Shown here piece by piece: positions 57,426-64,000 of a stretch of 64,000 bases of DNA (position 1 is its first letter; every line of letters begins with the position of its first letter). The stretch is taken from assembly GCA_025360085.1 (NCBI GenBank), contig JANYCW010000007.1, positions 1 through 64,000 of the forward strand. Reading direction: 5' to 3'. The notes under the pieces are model-generated. The model was not told where the DNA came from, did not search any database, and saw only the letters and a list, made by a program, of their open reading frames with translations. The position numbers and the translations under genes were made by a program. The DNA comes from Actinomycetes bacterium. GTDB lineage: Bacteria; Actinomycetota; Actinomycetes; Nanopelagicales; Nanopelagicaceae.

Positions 57426-58520
57426 ATGGCGATGAATAGCGTTCCGACGGGTGCCCAAATTAAGCGAATTCCCAAAGTATTGTTGCACGATCACTTAGAT
57501 GGTGGTCTGCGCCCACAAACTATTATCGATATCGCCGCCGAGATAGGTTATAAAGCGCTTCCGACAACGGATGCACTTGAACTTGCCACGTGGTTTCGGG
57601 AATCATGTGACTCGGGTTCACTAGTTAGATACTTAGAGACTTTTTCTCACACTATTGCGGTTATGCAACGACATGAAGACATCATCCGTGTTGCACGCGA
57701 ATGCGCGCTAGACCTTGCGCGCGATGGCGTGGTCTATGCCGAAGTCCGTGGGGCACCAGAGTTATTTACTGAAAAAGGGCTTTCGATGTCGGATGTTATT
57801 GAAGCAACTCTCGAAGGCTATAGACAAGGAATGGCGGAGGCAAAAGCAGAAGGTCATGAAATAGTGGTTTTCTCATTACTGTGTGGAATGCGCCAGAACA
57901 AACATTCACAAGAAGTAGCAGAGTTAGTTGTTAAGTACCGCGACAGAGGTGTAGTTGGTTTTGATATCGCTGGCCCTGAAGATGGTTTTCCCCCTAGTGA
58001 TCAGAAAGAAACTTTTGATTATCTGCGCAAAGAAAATGCACACTTTACAATTCATGCGGGTGAGGCCTATGGTCTTCCATCAATTTGGGAAGCGATTCAA
58101 TTATGTGGTGCAGAACGACTTGGTCATGGAGTGCGAATAATTGACGATATTGATTTCTCCGGACCAGTTCCTGCATTAGGAGAACTTGCATCCTATGTAC
58201 GGGATCGACGAATTCCATTAGAGCTATGCCCCACATCAAATCTGCAAACTGGGGCGGCTAAAAGCTATGCCGAGCACCCAATTGGAGCTCTTGCAAAACT
58301 GCGTTTTCGCGTAACATTAAATACCGATAACCGCTTGATGAGTCAAACTTCAATGTCCATTGAAATGGGTGAAGCCGTAAAGGCCTTTGGTTGGGATTTT
58401 ATAGAGCTTCAACGTGTGACAATCAATGCAATGAAAAGTGCATTTATTTCATACCCAGAACGATTAAAAATCATTGAGAGTGTTATTAAGCCAGGGTACA
58501 CGAAAATCGCATCTGAGTAA
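57426..58520 (+). CDS. add: adenosine deaminase
   Basis: Deaminates adenosine and deoxyadenosine to inosines. The 364-residue protein shows the zinc-binding [13 protein letters not shown], the catalytic [18 protein letters not shown] and the [12 protein letters not shown] and [10 protein letters not shown] segments. The ribosome-binding site AAGGAG precedes ATG 57426. The stop overlaps the P450 start (TAATG). Confidence 0.96.
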   Translation: MAMNSVPTGAQIKRIPKVLLHDHLDGGLRPQTIIDIAAEIGYKALPTTDALELATWFRESCDSGSLVRYLETFSHTIAVMQRHEDIIRVARECALDLARDGVVYAEVRGAPELFTEKGLSMSDVIEATLEGYRQGMAEAKAEGHEIVVFSLLCGMRQNKHSQEVAELVVKYRDRGVVGFDIAGPEDGFPPSDQKETFDYLRKENAHFTIHAGEAYGLPSIWEAIQLCGAERLGHGVRIIDDIDFSGPVPALGELASYVRDRRIPLELCPTSNLQTGAAKSYAEHPIGALAKLRFRVTLNTDNRLMSQTSMSIEMGEAVKAFGWDFIELQRVTINAMKSAFISYPERLKIIESVIKPGYTKIASE

Positions 58521-59704
58521 TGATTGATTTTAGCGACGCAACTTTTGTTGCAAATCCTTATCCAAGCTTGAAGGAACTTCGCAGTTTTGGAAAACCAGTT
58601 TGGCACGATGCTTTGGGGATTTTTTTAGCCGCACGCCATGGTGATGCAAATGATGTATTTCGCAATAAGTCATTGGGTCGGATTTTCGTCAATAGACAGC
58701 CTTTATTCGATTGGGAGACGTTTAACTGGCTACATTCAGATTCAATTCTAGATAGTGAACCACCTAAGCACACACGCCTTCGTGCCTTAGTTGCGAAAGC
58801 TTTTAACCGAAATAAGATTGAGGGAATGCGACCTGCTATCGAGCGAATTACTAATGAGCTATTAGATGCAATTGATCAAAAAGTAAAGTCAAAGGAAAAC
58901 TTTGATTTAATCGCCGACTATGCCGAGCCATTACCTGTAAAGATTATTGCCGATTTATTGGGTTTTCCCAAGTCTGAAGAGTACTTACTTCGTCCTTGGT
59001 CGCAGGCGATTGTGAAAATGTATGAAGTAAATCCATCACAACAGTATCAAAGTGAGGCTATGTTGGCCGCTGGTGAATTTGCGTCCTATGTACGTGATTT
59101 AGCCGAACACCGTAAAGAGAATCCAAGTAGCGACCTCATAACTGATTTAGCGATGGTTGAAGAAAATGGTGAAAAGCTGAATATGCAAGAGCTCGTGGCT
59201 ACCTGCGTGCTGTTATTAAATGCCGGCCATGAAGCGAGTGTGAACGCATTTGGAAACGGGATGGTTGAGGTACTTCGCAGACCTGACCAAATGAATGTGT
59301 TGCGTACGAGCCCTCGGGAAAACACAGAATCGGCCGTTGAAGAGTTCATGCGCTTTGACGCTCCGTTGCAGTTATTTGAGCGCACTGCAACGCGCGATAC
59401 TGAGGTGGGGGGTGTCAAAATCGAGGTTGGCCAGAGGATTGCCGCCCTTATTGGTTCGGCAAATCGAGATGAAACAGTATTTGAAAATGCCGATGAGATG
59501 AATGTAGCGCGCGCCGTAAATCCCCATATTGGTTTCGGTGCCGGAATTCACTTTTGTTTAGGTGCACCACTTGCTCGATTAGAAATGAGCGTCTCATTAC
59601 CGGCGTTATGGGAAAAATATCCACAGATGGCTTTGGCTAGTGAGCCTTTACGTAGACCAACATTTGTCTTACGAGGTTACGAAAGCATCGCAATTTCGGC
59701 CTGA
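58520..59704 (+). CDS. cytochrome P450 coupled to adenosine deaminase
   Basis: A 394-residue soluble bacterial P450. The haem loop FGAGIHFCLGAPLARLE puts the thiolate at Cys346; Glu275-x-x-Arg278 and the conserved HTRLRALVAKAF are also present. The I-helix reads AGHEAS (235-240) rather than AGHETT: the acid Glu238 is kept, but the usual following Thr is Ala239. No ferredoxin or reductase gene is near. Coupling to add (TAATG) places it in the nucleoside operon, where P450s are not expected; the substrate is unknown. Its end overlaps the convergent ribokinase gene by 28 bases. Confidence 0.9.
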   Translation: MIDFSDATFVANPYPSLKELRSFGKPVWHDALGIFLAARHGDANDVFRNKSLGRIFVNRQPLFDWETFNWLHSDSILDSEPPKHTRLRALVAKAFNRNKIEGMRPAIERITNELLDAIDQKVKSKENFDLIADYAEPLPVKIIADLLGFPKSEEYLLRPWSQAIVKMYEVNPSQQYQSEAMLAAGEFASYVRDLAEHRKENPSSDLITDLAMVEENGEKLNMQELVATCVLLLNAGHEASVNAFGNGMVEVLRRPDQMNVLRTSPRENTESAVEEFMRFDAPLQLFERTATRDTEVGGVKIEVGQRIAALIGSANRDETVFENADEMNVARAVNPHIGFGAGIHFCLGAPLARLEMSVSLPALWEKYPQMALASEPLRRPTFVLRGYESIAISA

Positions 59705-60573
59705 GTTGGATACGAAGACTGTGCACCTTTTTTACTTACACTCATTGAAGCAACGCTAATTCCAAGTCTCAGCGCAGTCTCTGGATTCATTCCATGTGCT
59801 AAGCCATAAGCAAAACTTCCAACGAAAGCATCACCCGCCCCTGTTGTATCTACCACTGAAACTTTTGGCGCAGGTACTCGGGTAATAGATCCATCGGTAC
59901 TAATCAAAACAGCGCCCTGCGCACCAAGAGTGATAATCGAACACTTCCCAGATCTAAATCCAGTCAAGTTTGCATCCTCATAAGGTTGGGCATCAGTCAG
60001 AGATTTGAACTCGGTTTCATTTGGTATTAACCAATCACATATCGCGAGAAGTTCCTCAGAAAGAGGTTCAAAAGGTGCGGGATTAAGAATCGTAATCGCC
60101 CCCCTAACCTTGGCTGCGGTAAATACAGCAAGTGTCACTTGCTGTTTTATTTCACACTGGGCAATGACGACAGAAAGATTTTCGATCTCGTTGAGGCTGG
60201 ATATCGCTTTAGAAATCTCGATTTCGTGATTTGAGCCAGGAATTACAATAATTCTATTTTCACCCTCTCTATTTACCCAGATGTGAGCAACCCCTGTTGG
60301 TGTATTACTGCGTTGGATACCAACTGAATCGATTCCCAATTTCTCAAAGTTCTCAAGAATTGAATCACCAAACAGATCGCTTCCGATTCCCCCGATAAAG
60401 TGCACTTTAGCTCCACAAAGCGCGGCCATAGCGGCTTGGTTTGCACCTTTTCCACCAAAACCCGTTGTAAATAAATCGCCAACAATGGTTTGACCGGGCT
60501 CGGGTATTACGCGTGAATAGGCAGTTAAATCCATCATGGCACTGCCAATTACGGCAATGACAGGTTTACTCAT
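59677..60573 (-). CDS. rbsK: ribokinase-family sugar kinase
   Basis: A 298-residue PfkB-family kinase. The N-terminal GGKGANQAAMAALCGA and FIGGIGSDLFGD are ribokinase-like, and the anion hole and catalytic base are in DTTGAGDAFVGSFAYG. It probably phosphorylates ribose released by the neighbouring nucleoside hydrolase, though a nucleoside kinase role is possible. A TAGCCT -10 box lies 6 bases before ATG, within the 18-base gap to the hydrolase. Confidence 0.9.
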   Translation of the reverse strand: MSKPVIAVIGSAMMDLTAYSRVIPEPGQTIVGDLFTTGFGGKGANQAAMAALCGAKVHFIGGIGSDLFGDSILENFEKLGIDSVGIQRSNTPTGVAHIWVNREGENRIIVIPGSNHEIEISKAISSLNEIENLSVVIAQCEIKQQVTLAVFTAAKVRGAITILNPAPFEPLSEELLAICDWLIPNETEFKSLTDAQPYEDANLTGFRSGKCSIITLGAQGAVLISTDGSITRVPAPKVSVVDTTGAGDAFVGSFAYGLAHGMNPETALRLGISVASMSVSKKGAQSSYPTQAEIAMLS

Positions 60574-60578
60574 AGCGA

Positions 60579-60585
60579 TAGGCTA
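60579..60585. promoter_or_regulatory. shared symmetrical -10 element of rbsK and the nucleoside hydrolase
   Basis: TAGGCTA reads TAGGCT on the plus strand, seven bases before the hydrolase ATG (60592), and TAGCCT on the minus strand, six bases before the rbsK ATG (60573). The gap between the start codons is only 18 bases, so this looks like one bidirectional promoter producing two leaderless mRNAs. Confidence 0.5.
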
Positions 60586-60591
60586 CCGCGC

Positions 60592-61545
60592 ATGAATAAA
60601 ACTTCAATGATTTTAGATGTCGATACGGGTGTCGATGATGCTTTCGCCGTACTTTTTGCGGCGCTGCACCCTGAAATTAAACTTTTAGGCATCACCTGCG
60701 TTGATGGCAACACGAATGTTGACCAGGTGGTTGCAAATACTTTAAAAACCCTTGATGCCGCCGGTGCCGGTGATATTCCCGTTGCTCGCGGAGCGATGCG
60801 ACCATTGCTCGGAAAATCCCAATATGCCGAGTACGTTCATGGCGCCGATGGCATGGGGGATTTAGGAATGGCTCCATCAAAGCGAAAAATAGATCCACGC
60901 TCTGCCGTTGAATTATTACGCGACTTAATTGAAGAATCAAAGGAGCCAGTAACTATAGTTCCACTTGCACCGCTAACTAATATTGCATTATTTCTTAGAG
61001 TATTTCCCGAGACTGCTAAAAAAATTCACCGAATAGTTTTAATGGGTGGTTCAGCATCGGCTGGAAACGCAACGGCCGCGGCTGAATTCAATATCTGGCA
61101 CGATCCAGAGGCGGCGGCGATCGTATTTCAAAGTGGTGTACCCATAACAATGTATGGCTTAGATGTGTTTATGCGCCCCGGAATTACAAGAGGGGAAGCA
61201 ACTCGTCTAAAGAACGCCACTGAACCATCAGCACAGTTTGCCGGCGCTTTAGTTGAAGCTTTTATTGAACGTTTGCATGTTTCCCCAATAACTTTAGGTG
61301 ACTTTGGCGCAGTAGCAAGTGTGATACATCCAGAGTTATTTACTACAGAGATGTTTGATGTTGTGGTGGATACGTCTTGGGGTCCGGCGCGTGGACAGAC
61401 GATTTGCGATCGCCGTGATGCATTTTTGAAGGAGCTAGAGCCTCTTGATTTAGTCGACGCGGCTAAAGTTCGAGTCACTTTAGATTTAGATGTTGAGGCA
61501 GTTCGTCAACTTTGGCTAAAAACCATTGATAAAGGCTGGGTTTAG
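60592..61545 (+). CDS. inosine-uridine-type nucleoside hydrolase
   Basis: Hydrolyses ribonucleosides to base and ribose. The 317-residue protein starts MILDVDTGVDDAFAVLFAAL, the Ca-binding DxDxGxDD motif, and continues with VTIVPLAPLTNIALFL and LMGGSASAGNATAAAEFNIWHDPEAA, also calcium-site and substrate segments. The C-terminal part has DLDVEAVRQLW. It lies beside ribokinase, its logical partner. The stop overlaps the convergent short aldehyde dehydrogenase by 4 bases. Confidence 0.93.
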   Translation: MNKTSMILDVDTGVDDAFAVLFAALHPEIKLLGITCVDGNTNVDQVVANTLKTLDAAGAGDIPVARGAMRPLLGKSQYAEYVHGADGMGDLGMAPSKRKIDPRSAVELLRDLIEESKEPVTIVPLAPLTNIALFLRVFPETAKKIHRIVLMGGSASAGNATAAAEFNIWHDPEAAAIVFQSGVPITMYGLDVFMRPGITRGEATRLKNATEPSAQFAGALVEAFIERLHVSPITLGDFGAVASVIHPELFTTEMFDVVVDTSWGPARGQTICDRRDAFLKELEPLDLVDAAKVRVTLDLDVEAVRQLWLKTIDKGWV

Positions 61546-62384
61546 AGCCCTATCGGATGCCAGACGGTCTTGTTTTCTAAGAAAGCCAGGATTCGTCCGG
61601 GATCTGCAGATTTAAAACGAAAAATTCGTTTCAAATTTTCAGCCCCAGCAATTCGAATTGCCCCATGTGATTGAGCATCAAGACCTGAAATATCAAAGCC
61701 ATCGATATCCATATGTGATGCCATCCATGGCGCAATCTCGTCTTTTTTACCGGTTAATATATTTATGACTCCGACTGGCACATCACTGGTCGCAAGAACT
61801 TCAGCAAAACTCATGGCAGATAGTGGAGCTTTCGTGCTTGCCAAAACGACAACAGTATTTCCTCCAACGATAATCGGTGCGATTGCATCAATCAGGCCAA
61901 GTAGCGATGGCGTTTCAGGTGCGATTGCGGCTATGACTCCCATACTCTCTGGAAGCGTGAAATTATAGTATGGACCTGCAACTGGGTTGAGTGCGCCCGT
62001 TAATGATGAAAGTTTGTCAGTCCACCCCGCATACCACACTAAGCGATCAACGCAGTCAGTGACTTCTTTTTGGGCTTTGATTTTAGTGGTGCCAGTAAAG
62101 ACAGTAATCTCATCAACAAACTGCGCACGACGACTCTCTAACATTTCCGCTATTCGATAGATAACCTGCCCCTTGTTATAGGCCGAGGCTTTGTTCCATC
62201 TTGATTGCGCGGCTCGGGCAGCGACCACGGCATCTTTCAAATCTTTTCTCGAAGCAAGACAAAGGTTAGCGATAAAAACTCCATTTGCGTTCTTAATCTC
62301 ATAAGTACGACCAGATTCTGAGCGGGGAAAGGCACCATTAATAAATAACTTATAGGTTTTCTTAACATCGATGCGATTACTCAT
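61542..62384 (-). CDS. C-terminally truncated aldehyde dehydrogenase-like protein
   Basis: A 280-residue protein of the aldehyde dehydrogenase fold that covers only the N-terminal cofactor domain. YKLFINGAFPRSESGRTYEI, ARAAQSRWNKASAYNKGQVIYRIAEML and LPESMGVIAAIAPETPSLLG are recognisable. The sequence ends at a point where the catalytic Glu and Cys should follow; both are missing. No continuation in another frame was found downstream. It overlaps the preceding full-length enzyme by 8 bases. It may be a partner or regulatory subunit of that enzyme, or a pseudoenzyme. Confidence 0.8.
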   Translation of the reverse strand: MSNRIDVKKTYKLFINGAFPRSESGRTYEIKNANGVFIANLCLASRKDLKDAVVAARAAQSRWNKASAYNKGQVIYRIAEMLESRRAQFVDEITVFTGTTKIKAQKEVTDCVDRLVWYAGWTDKLSSLTGALNPVAGPYYNFTLPESMGVIAAIAPETPSLLGLIDAIAPIIVGGNTVVVLASTKAPLSAMSFAEVLATSDVPVGVINILTGKKDEIAPWMASHMDIDGFDISGLDAQSHGAIRIAGAENLKRIFRFKSADPGRILAFLENKTVWHPIGL

Positions 62385-63828
62385 GGCCTACACCTTTCAA
62401 ATATGCACTCAAACCATGTCGTCCACCTTCACGACCCCAGCCCGACTCTTTGTATCCTCCAAATGGAGATGTCGGATCGAATTTATTGAAAGTATTAACC
62501 CAGATAACGCCTGCACGTAGTTGTTGACTTGCCCATAAAATACGCGAACCTTTCTCACTCCAGATCCCGGCCGATAGACCGAAAGGCGTGTTATTGGCCT
62601 TATCCATAGCCTCTTGGGGCGTTCTAAACGTTAATACTGAGAGTACGGGACCGAAGATTTCTTCGCGCGCAATTCTGTGGGCTTGGGTGACTCCTGTAAA
62701 AATAGTTGGTGCAAACCAGAATCCTTTCTTAGGAAAATCACATGGAGCACTCCATCGTGCTCCACCTTCTGATTCACCAACTCTTGACAGATCCTGAATT
62801 TTTAAGAGCTGTTCTTTGCTATTGATAGCACCTAAGTCTGTATTTTTATCCATTGGATCACCGACACGAATCTTCGCCATGCGTACTTTCAACTTTTCAA
62901 GTACTTCATCGACGATATTTTCTTGAAGTAGTAGTCGTGAACCTGCGCAACACACATGACCTTGATTAAAGAATACTCCATTGACAATTCCTTCAATAGC
63001 CTCGTCGATGGCGGCATCGTCAAAAATAATATTCGCCGCTTTTCCGCCGAGCTCAAGTGTTACGCTCTTATGGGTCGGTGCCACCGCACGCGCGATAATT
63101 TTTCCAACTTCAGTTGAGCCGGTGAAAGCAATTTTGTCGATACCTGGGTGATTAACTATTAATGCACCTGTTGATCCATCACCAGTGACGATATTTACTA
63201 CTCCAGCAGGGAGTTCGGCCTGTTGGCAGACTTCGGCAAAAAGCAATGCTGTGAGAGATGTACTCTCGGCGGGTTTTAAAACAACGGTGTTACCTGTTGC
63301 AAGTGCGGGTGCGACCTTCCAAGACAACATGAGTAATGGAAAGTTCCAAGGGATTATTTGACCGGCAACACCATGTGGCTTTGTACTTGTTCCTAAACCT
63401 GCAAATTCAAGTTTGTCGGCCCAGCCAGCGTGATAAAAAAAGTGTGCAGCTGCAAGTGGTACATCCACATCACGAGATTCGCGGATTGGCTTTCCATTAT
63501 CTAATGTTTCAAGGACTGCAAATTCACGCGCACGCTCTTGCATAATGCGGGCAATTCGAAATAAGTACTTTCCGCGCTCTTTTCCACTCAGTTTCGACCA
63601 CGTGGTTATGTAGGCTTTTCGCGCTGCCGCTATCGCAGAATCGACCTCAGCCTTACCGGCAAGGGCAATCTGGCTCAAAACCTCTTCCGTCGCCGGATTT
63701 ATAGTGGGGAAGTGTTTTCTACCTGCAACGAACTTACCGGCGATGAAGTGACCATATGTGGGCTTAATTGTCACGATTGCGCGTGATTCAGGTGCTGGTG
63801 CATAGTCAAAGTTCACTGGGGTCTCCAT
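62377..63828 (-). CDS. NAD(P)-dependent aldehyde dehydrogenase
   Basis: A full-length 483-residue aldehyde dehydrogenase. IIPWNFPLLMLSWKVAPALATGN and KPAEST mark the cofactor site, FTGSTEVGKII the Rossmann turn, VTLELGGKAANII contains the general base Glu259, and FFNQGHVCCAGSRLL the nucleophile (Cys293). The C-terminal NTFNKFDPTSPFGGYKESGWGREGG is standard. As its ATG overlaps the stop of deoC (TAATG), it very likely oxidises the acetaldehyde produced by deoxyribose-phosphate aldolase. Confidence 0.94.
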   Translation of the reverse strand: METPVNFDYAPAPESRAIVTIKPTYGHFIAGKFVAGRKHFPTINPATEEVLSQIALAGKAEVDSAIAAARKAYITTWSKLSGKERGKYLFRIARIMQERAREFAVLETLDNGKPIRESRDVDVPLAAAHFFYHAGWADKLEFAGLGTSTKPHGVAGQIIPWNFPLLMLSWKVAPALATGNTVVLKPAESTSLTALLFAEVCQQAELPAGVVNIVTGDGSTGALIVNHPGIDKIAFTGSTEVGKIIARAVAPTHKSVTLELGGKAANIIFDDAAIDEAIEGIVNGVFFNQGHVCCAGSRLLLQENIVDEVLEKLKVRMAKIRVGDPMDKNTDLGAINSKEQLLKIQDLSRVGESEGGARWSAPCDFPKKGFWFAPTIFTGVTQAHRIAREEIFGPVLSVLTFRTPQEAMDKANNTPFGLSAGIWSEKGSRILWASQQLRAGVIWVNTFNKFDPTSPFGGYKESGWGREGGRHGLSAYLKGVGHE

Positions 63829-64000
63829 TAATCAATCGTCACGTACGCAGGACTAGCGTAGTAGCCATCATCCATTTTCATGCGCTGCATGAGAAGATCA
63901 TTGAGTAATGAGCTAGCGCCGATTCGAAAGAGTGTGGGCGTGAGCCACTCTGGTCCAGCGGTCTCATTAACGAGAACTAACTGTTTAAGGGCATCTTTCG
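63828..64000 (-). CDS. deoC: deoxyribose-phosphate aldolase, C-terminal part
   Basis: The gene runs off the window; only its last 57 codons are visible. The translated end reads LVLVNETAGPEWLTPTLF, then RIGASSLLNDLLMQRMKMDD and a C-terminal YVTID. These match the typical actinobacterial DeoC C-terminus (phosphate-binding R-x-G-x-S and the N-D-L-L-M-Q-R run). DeoC splits deoxyribose-5-phosphate into acetaldehyde and glyceraldehyde-3-phosphate. The stop (TAA) overlaps the aldehyde dehydrogenase ATG. Confidence 0.85.
   Translation of the reverse strand, partial: KDALKQLVLVNETAGPEWLTPTLFRIGASSLLNDLLMQRMKMDDGYYASPAYVTID

Noticed and set aside
61128-61545. Lost C-terminal half of the short aldehyde dehydrogenase in another frame downstream
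   Set aside because: The downstream minus-strand frames show no ELGGK or catalytic-Cys segment; the region is fully used by the nucleoside hydrolase gene.

Overview
The window is a gene-dense stretch of a low-GC (mid-40s % by eye) actinobacterial chromosome. The evidence is the gene content and order: rplM-rpsI-glmM-glmS-acpS-alr, tsaE-tsaB-rimI-tsaD next to groES-groEL, guaB-guaB3-guaA, sucCD-PerM-purN-purH-folD, a WhiB-like remnant, a CarH-like MerR regulator and a DosR/DosS-like pair. Very short or overlapping gene junctions, a shortened IMP dehydrogenase and mostly leaderless starts suggest a streamlined aquatic lineage such as Nanopelagicales. That placement is an inference from style, not a database result. 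No tRNA, rRNA, CRISPR array, insertion sequence or prophage was seen, and no gap longer than 300 bases lacks a gene.

Layout. (1) 1-6.4 kb: ribosomal proteins L13 and S9, glucosamine and cell-wall precursor enzymes, a PAP2 phosphatase, AcpS and alanine racemase. (2) 6.4-12.7 kb: a branched-chain amino acid/amide-type ABC transporter (livG-F-H-M-K) translationally coupled to a secreted alpha/beta hydrolase, placed between alr and tsaE and closed by a strong terminator. (3) 12.8-15.5 kb: tsaE-tsaB-rimI-tsaD for the tRNA t6A modification, then a solitary YefM-type antitoxin with its operator. (4) 15.5-18.7 kb: CIRCE-groES-groEL, a WhiB gene with an internal deletion, and a B12-binding MerR regulator. 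(5) 18.8-23.2 kb: GMP synthesis (CBS-less guaB, guaB3, guaA) and a secreted cyclophilin. (6) 23.2-34.7 kb: a LmbE-type deacetylase, PcrA helicase, SucCD, PerM-like protein, purN, purH, folD, malate and isocitrate dehydrogenases. (7) 34.9-46.9 kb: a nitrate respiration island: a hypothetical ORF, a DUF2249 protein, a DosR-like regulator, a DosS-like GAF kinase, two NarK transporters, and narGHJI. A DosR-box-like palindrome lies between the divergent narK and narG genes. (8) 47-50.5 kb: a MsiK-type sugar ABC ATPase, a CNNM/CorC-type membrane protein and TrpS. (9) 50.7-64 kb: a nucleoside uptake and catabolism region: BMP-family ABC transporter, cdd, deoA, add, a P450, rbsK, a nucleoside hydrolase, a pair of aldehyde dehydrogenases (one truncated) and the 3' end of deoC.

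How it works together. The nitrate island looks self-contained: uptake and export (NarK), respiration (NarGHJI) and a redox- or gas-sensing two-component pair whose predicted site lies between the two operons. The last 13 kb form a pathway from imported nucleosides through deamination, phosphorolysis or hydrolysis and ribose phosphorylation, and through deoxyribose-phosphate cleavage to acetaldehyde and its oxidation. A recurring promoter pattern, a TAGRNT-like -10 box 6-7 bases before ATG, appears at about ten genes and implies leaderless mRNAs. In one case a single TAGGCTA is positioned to serve two divergent genes.
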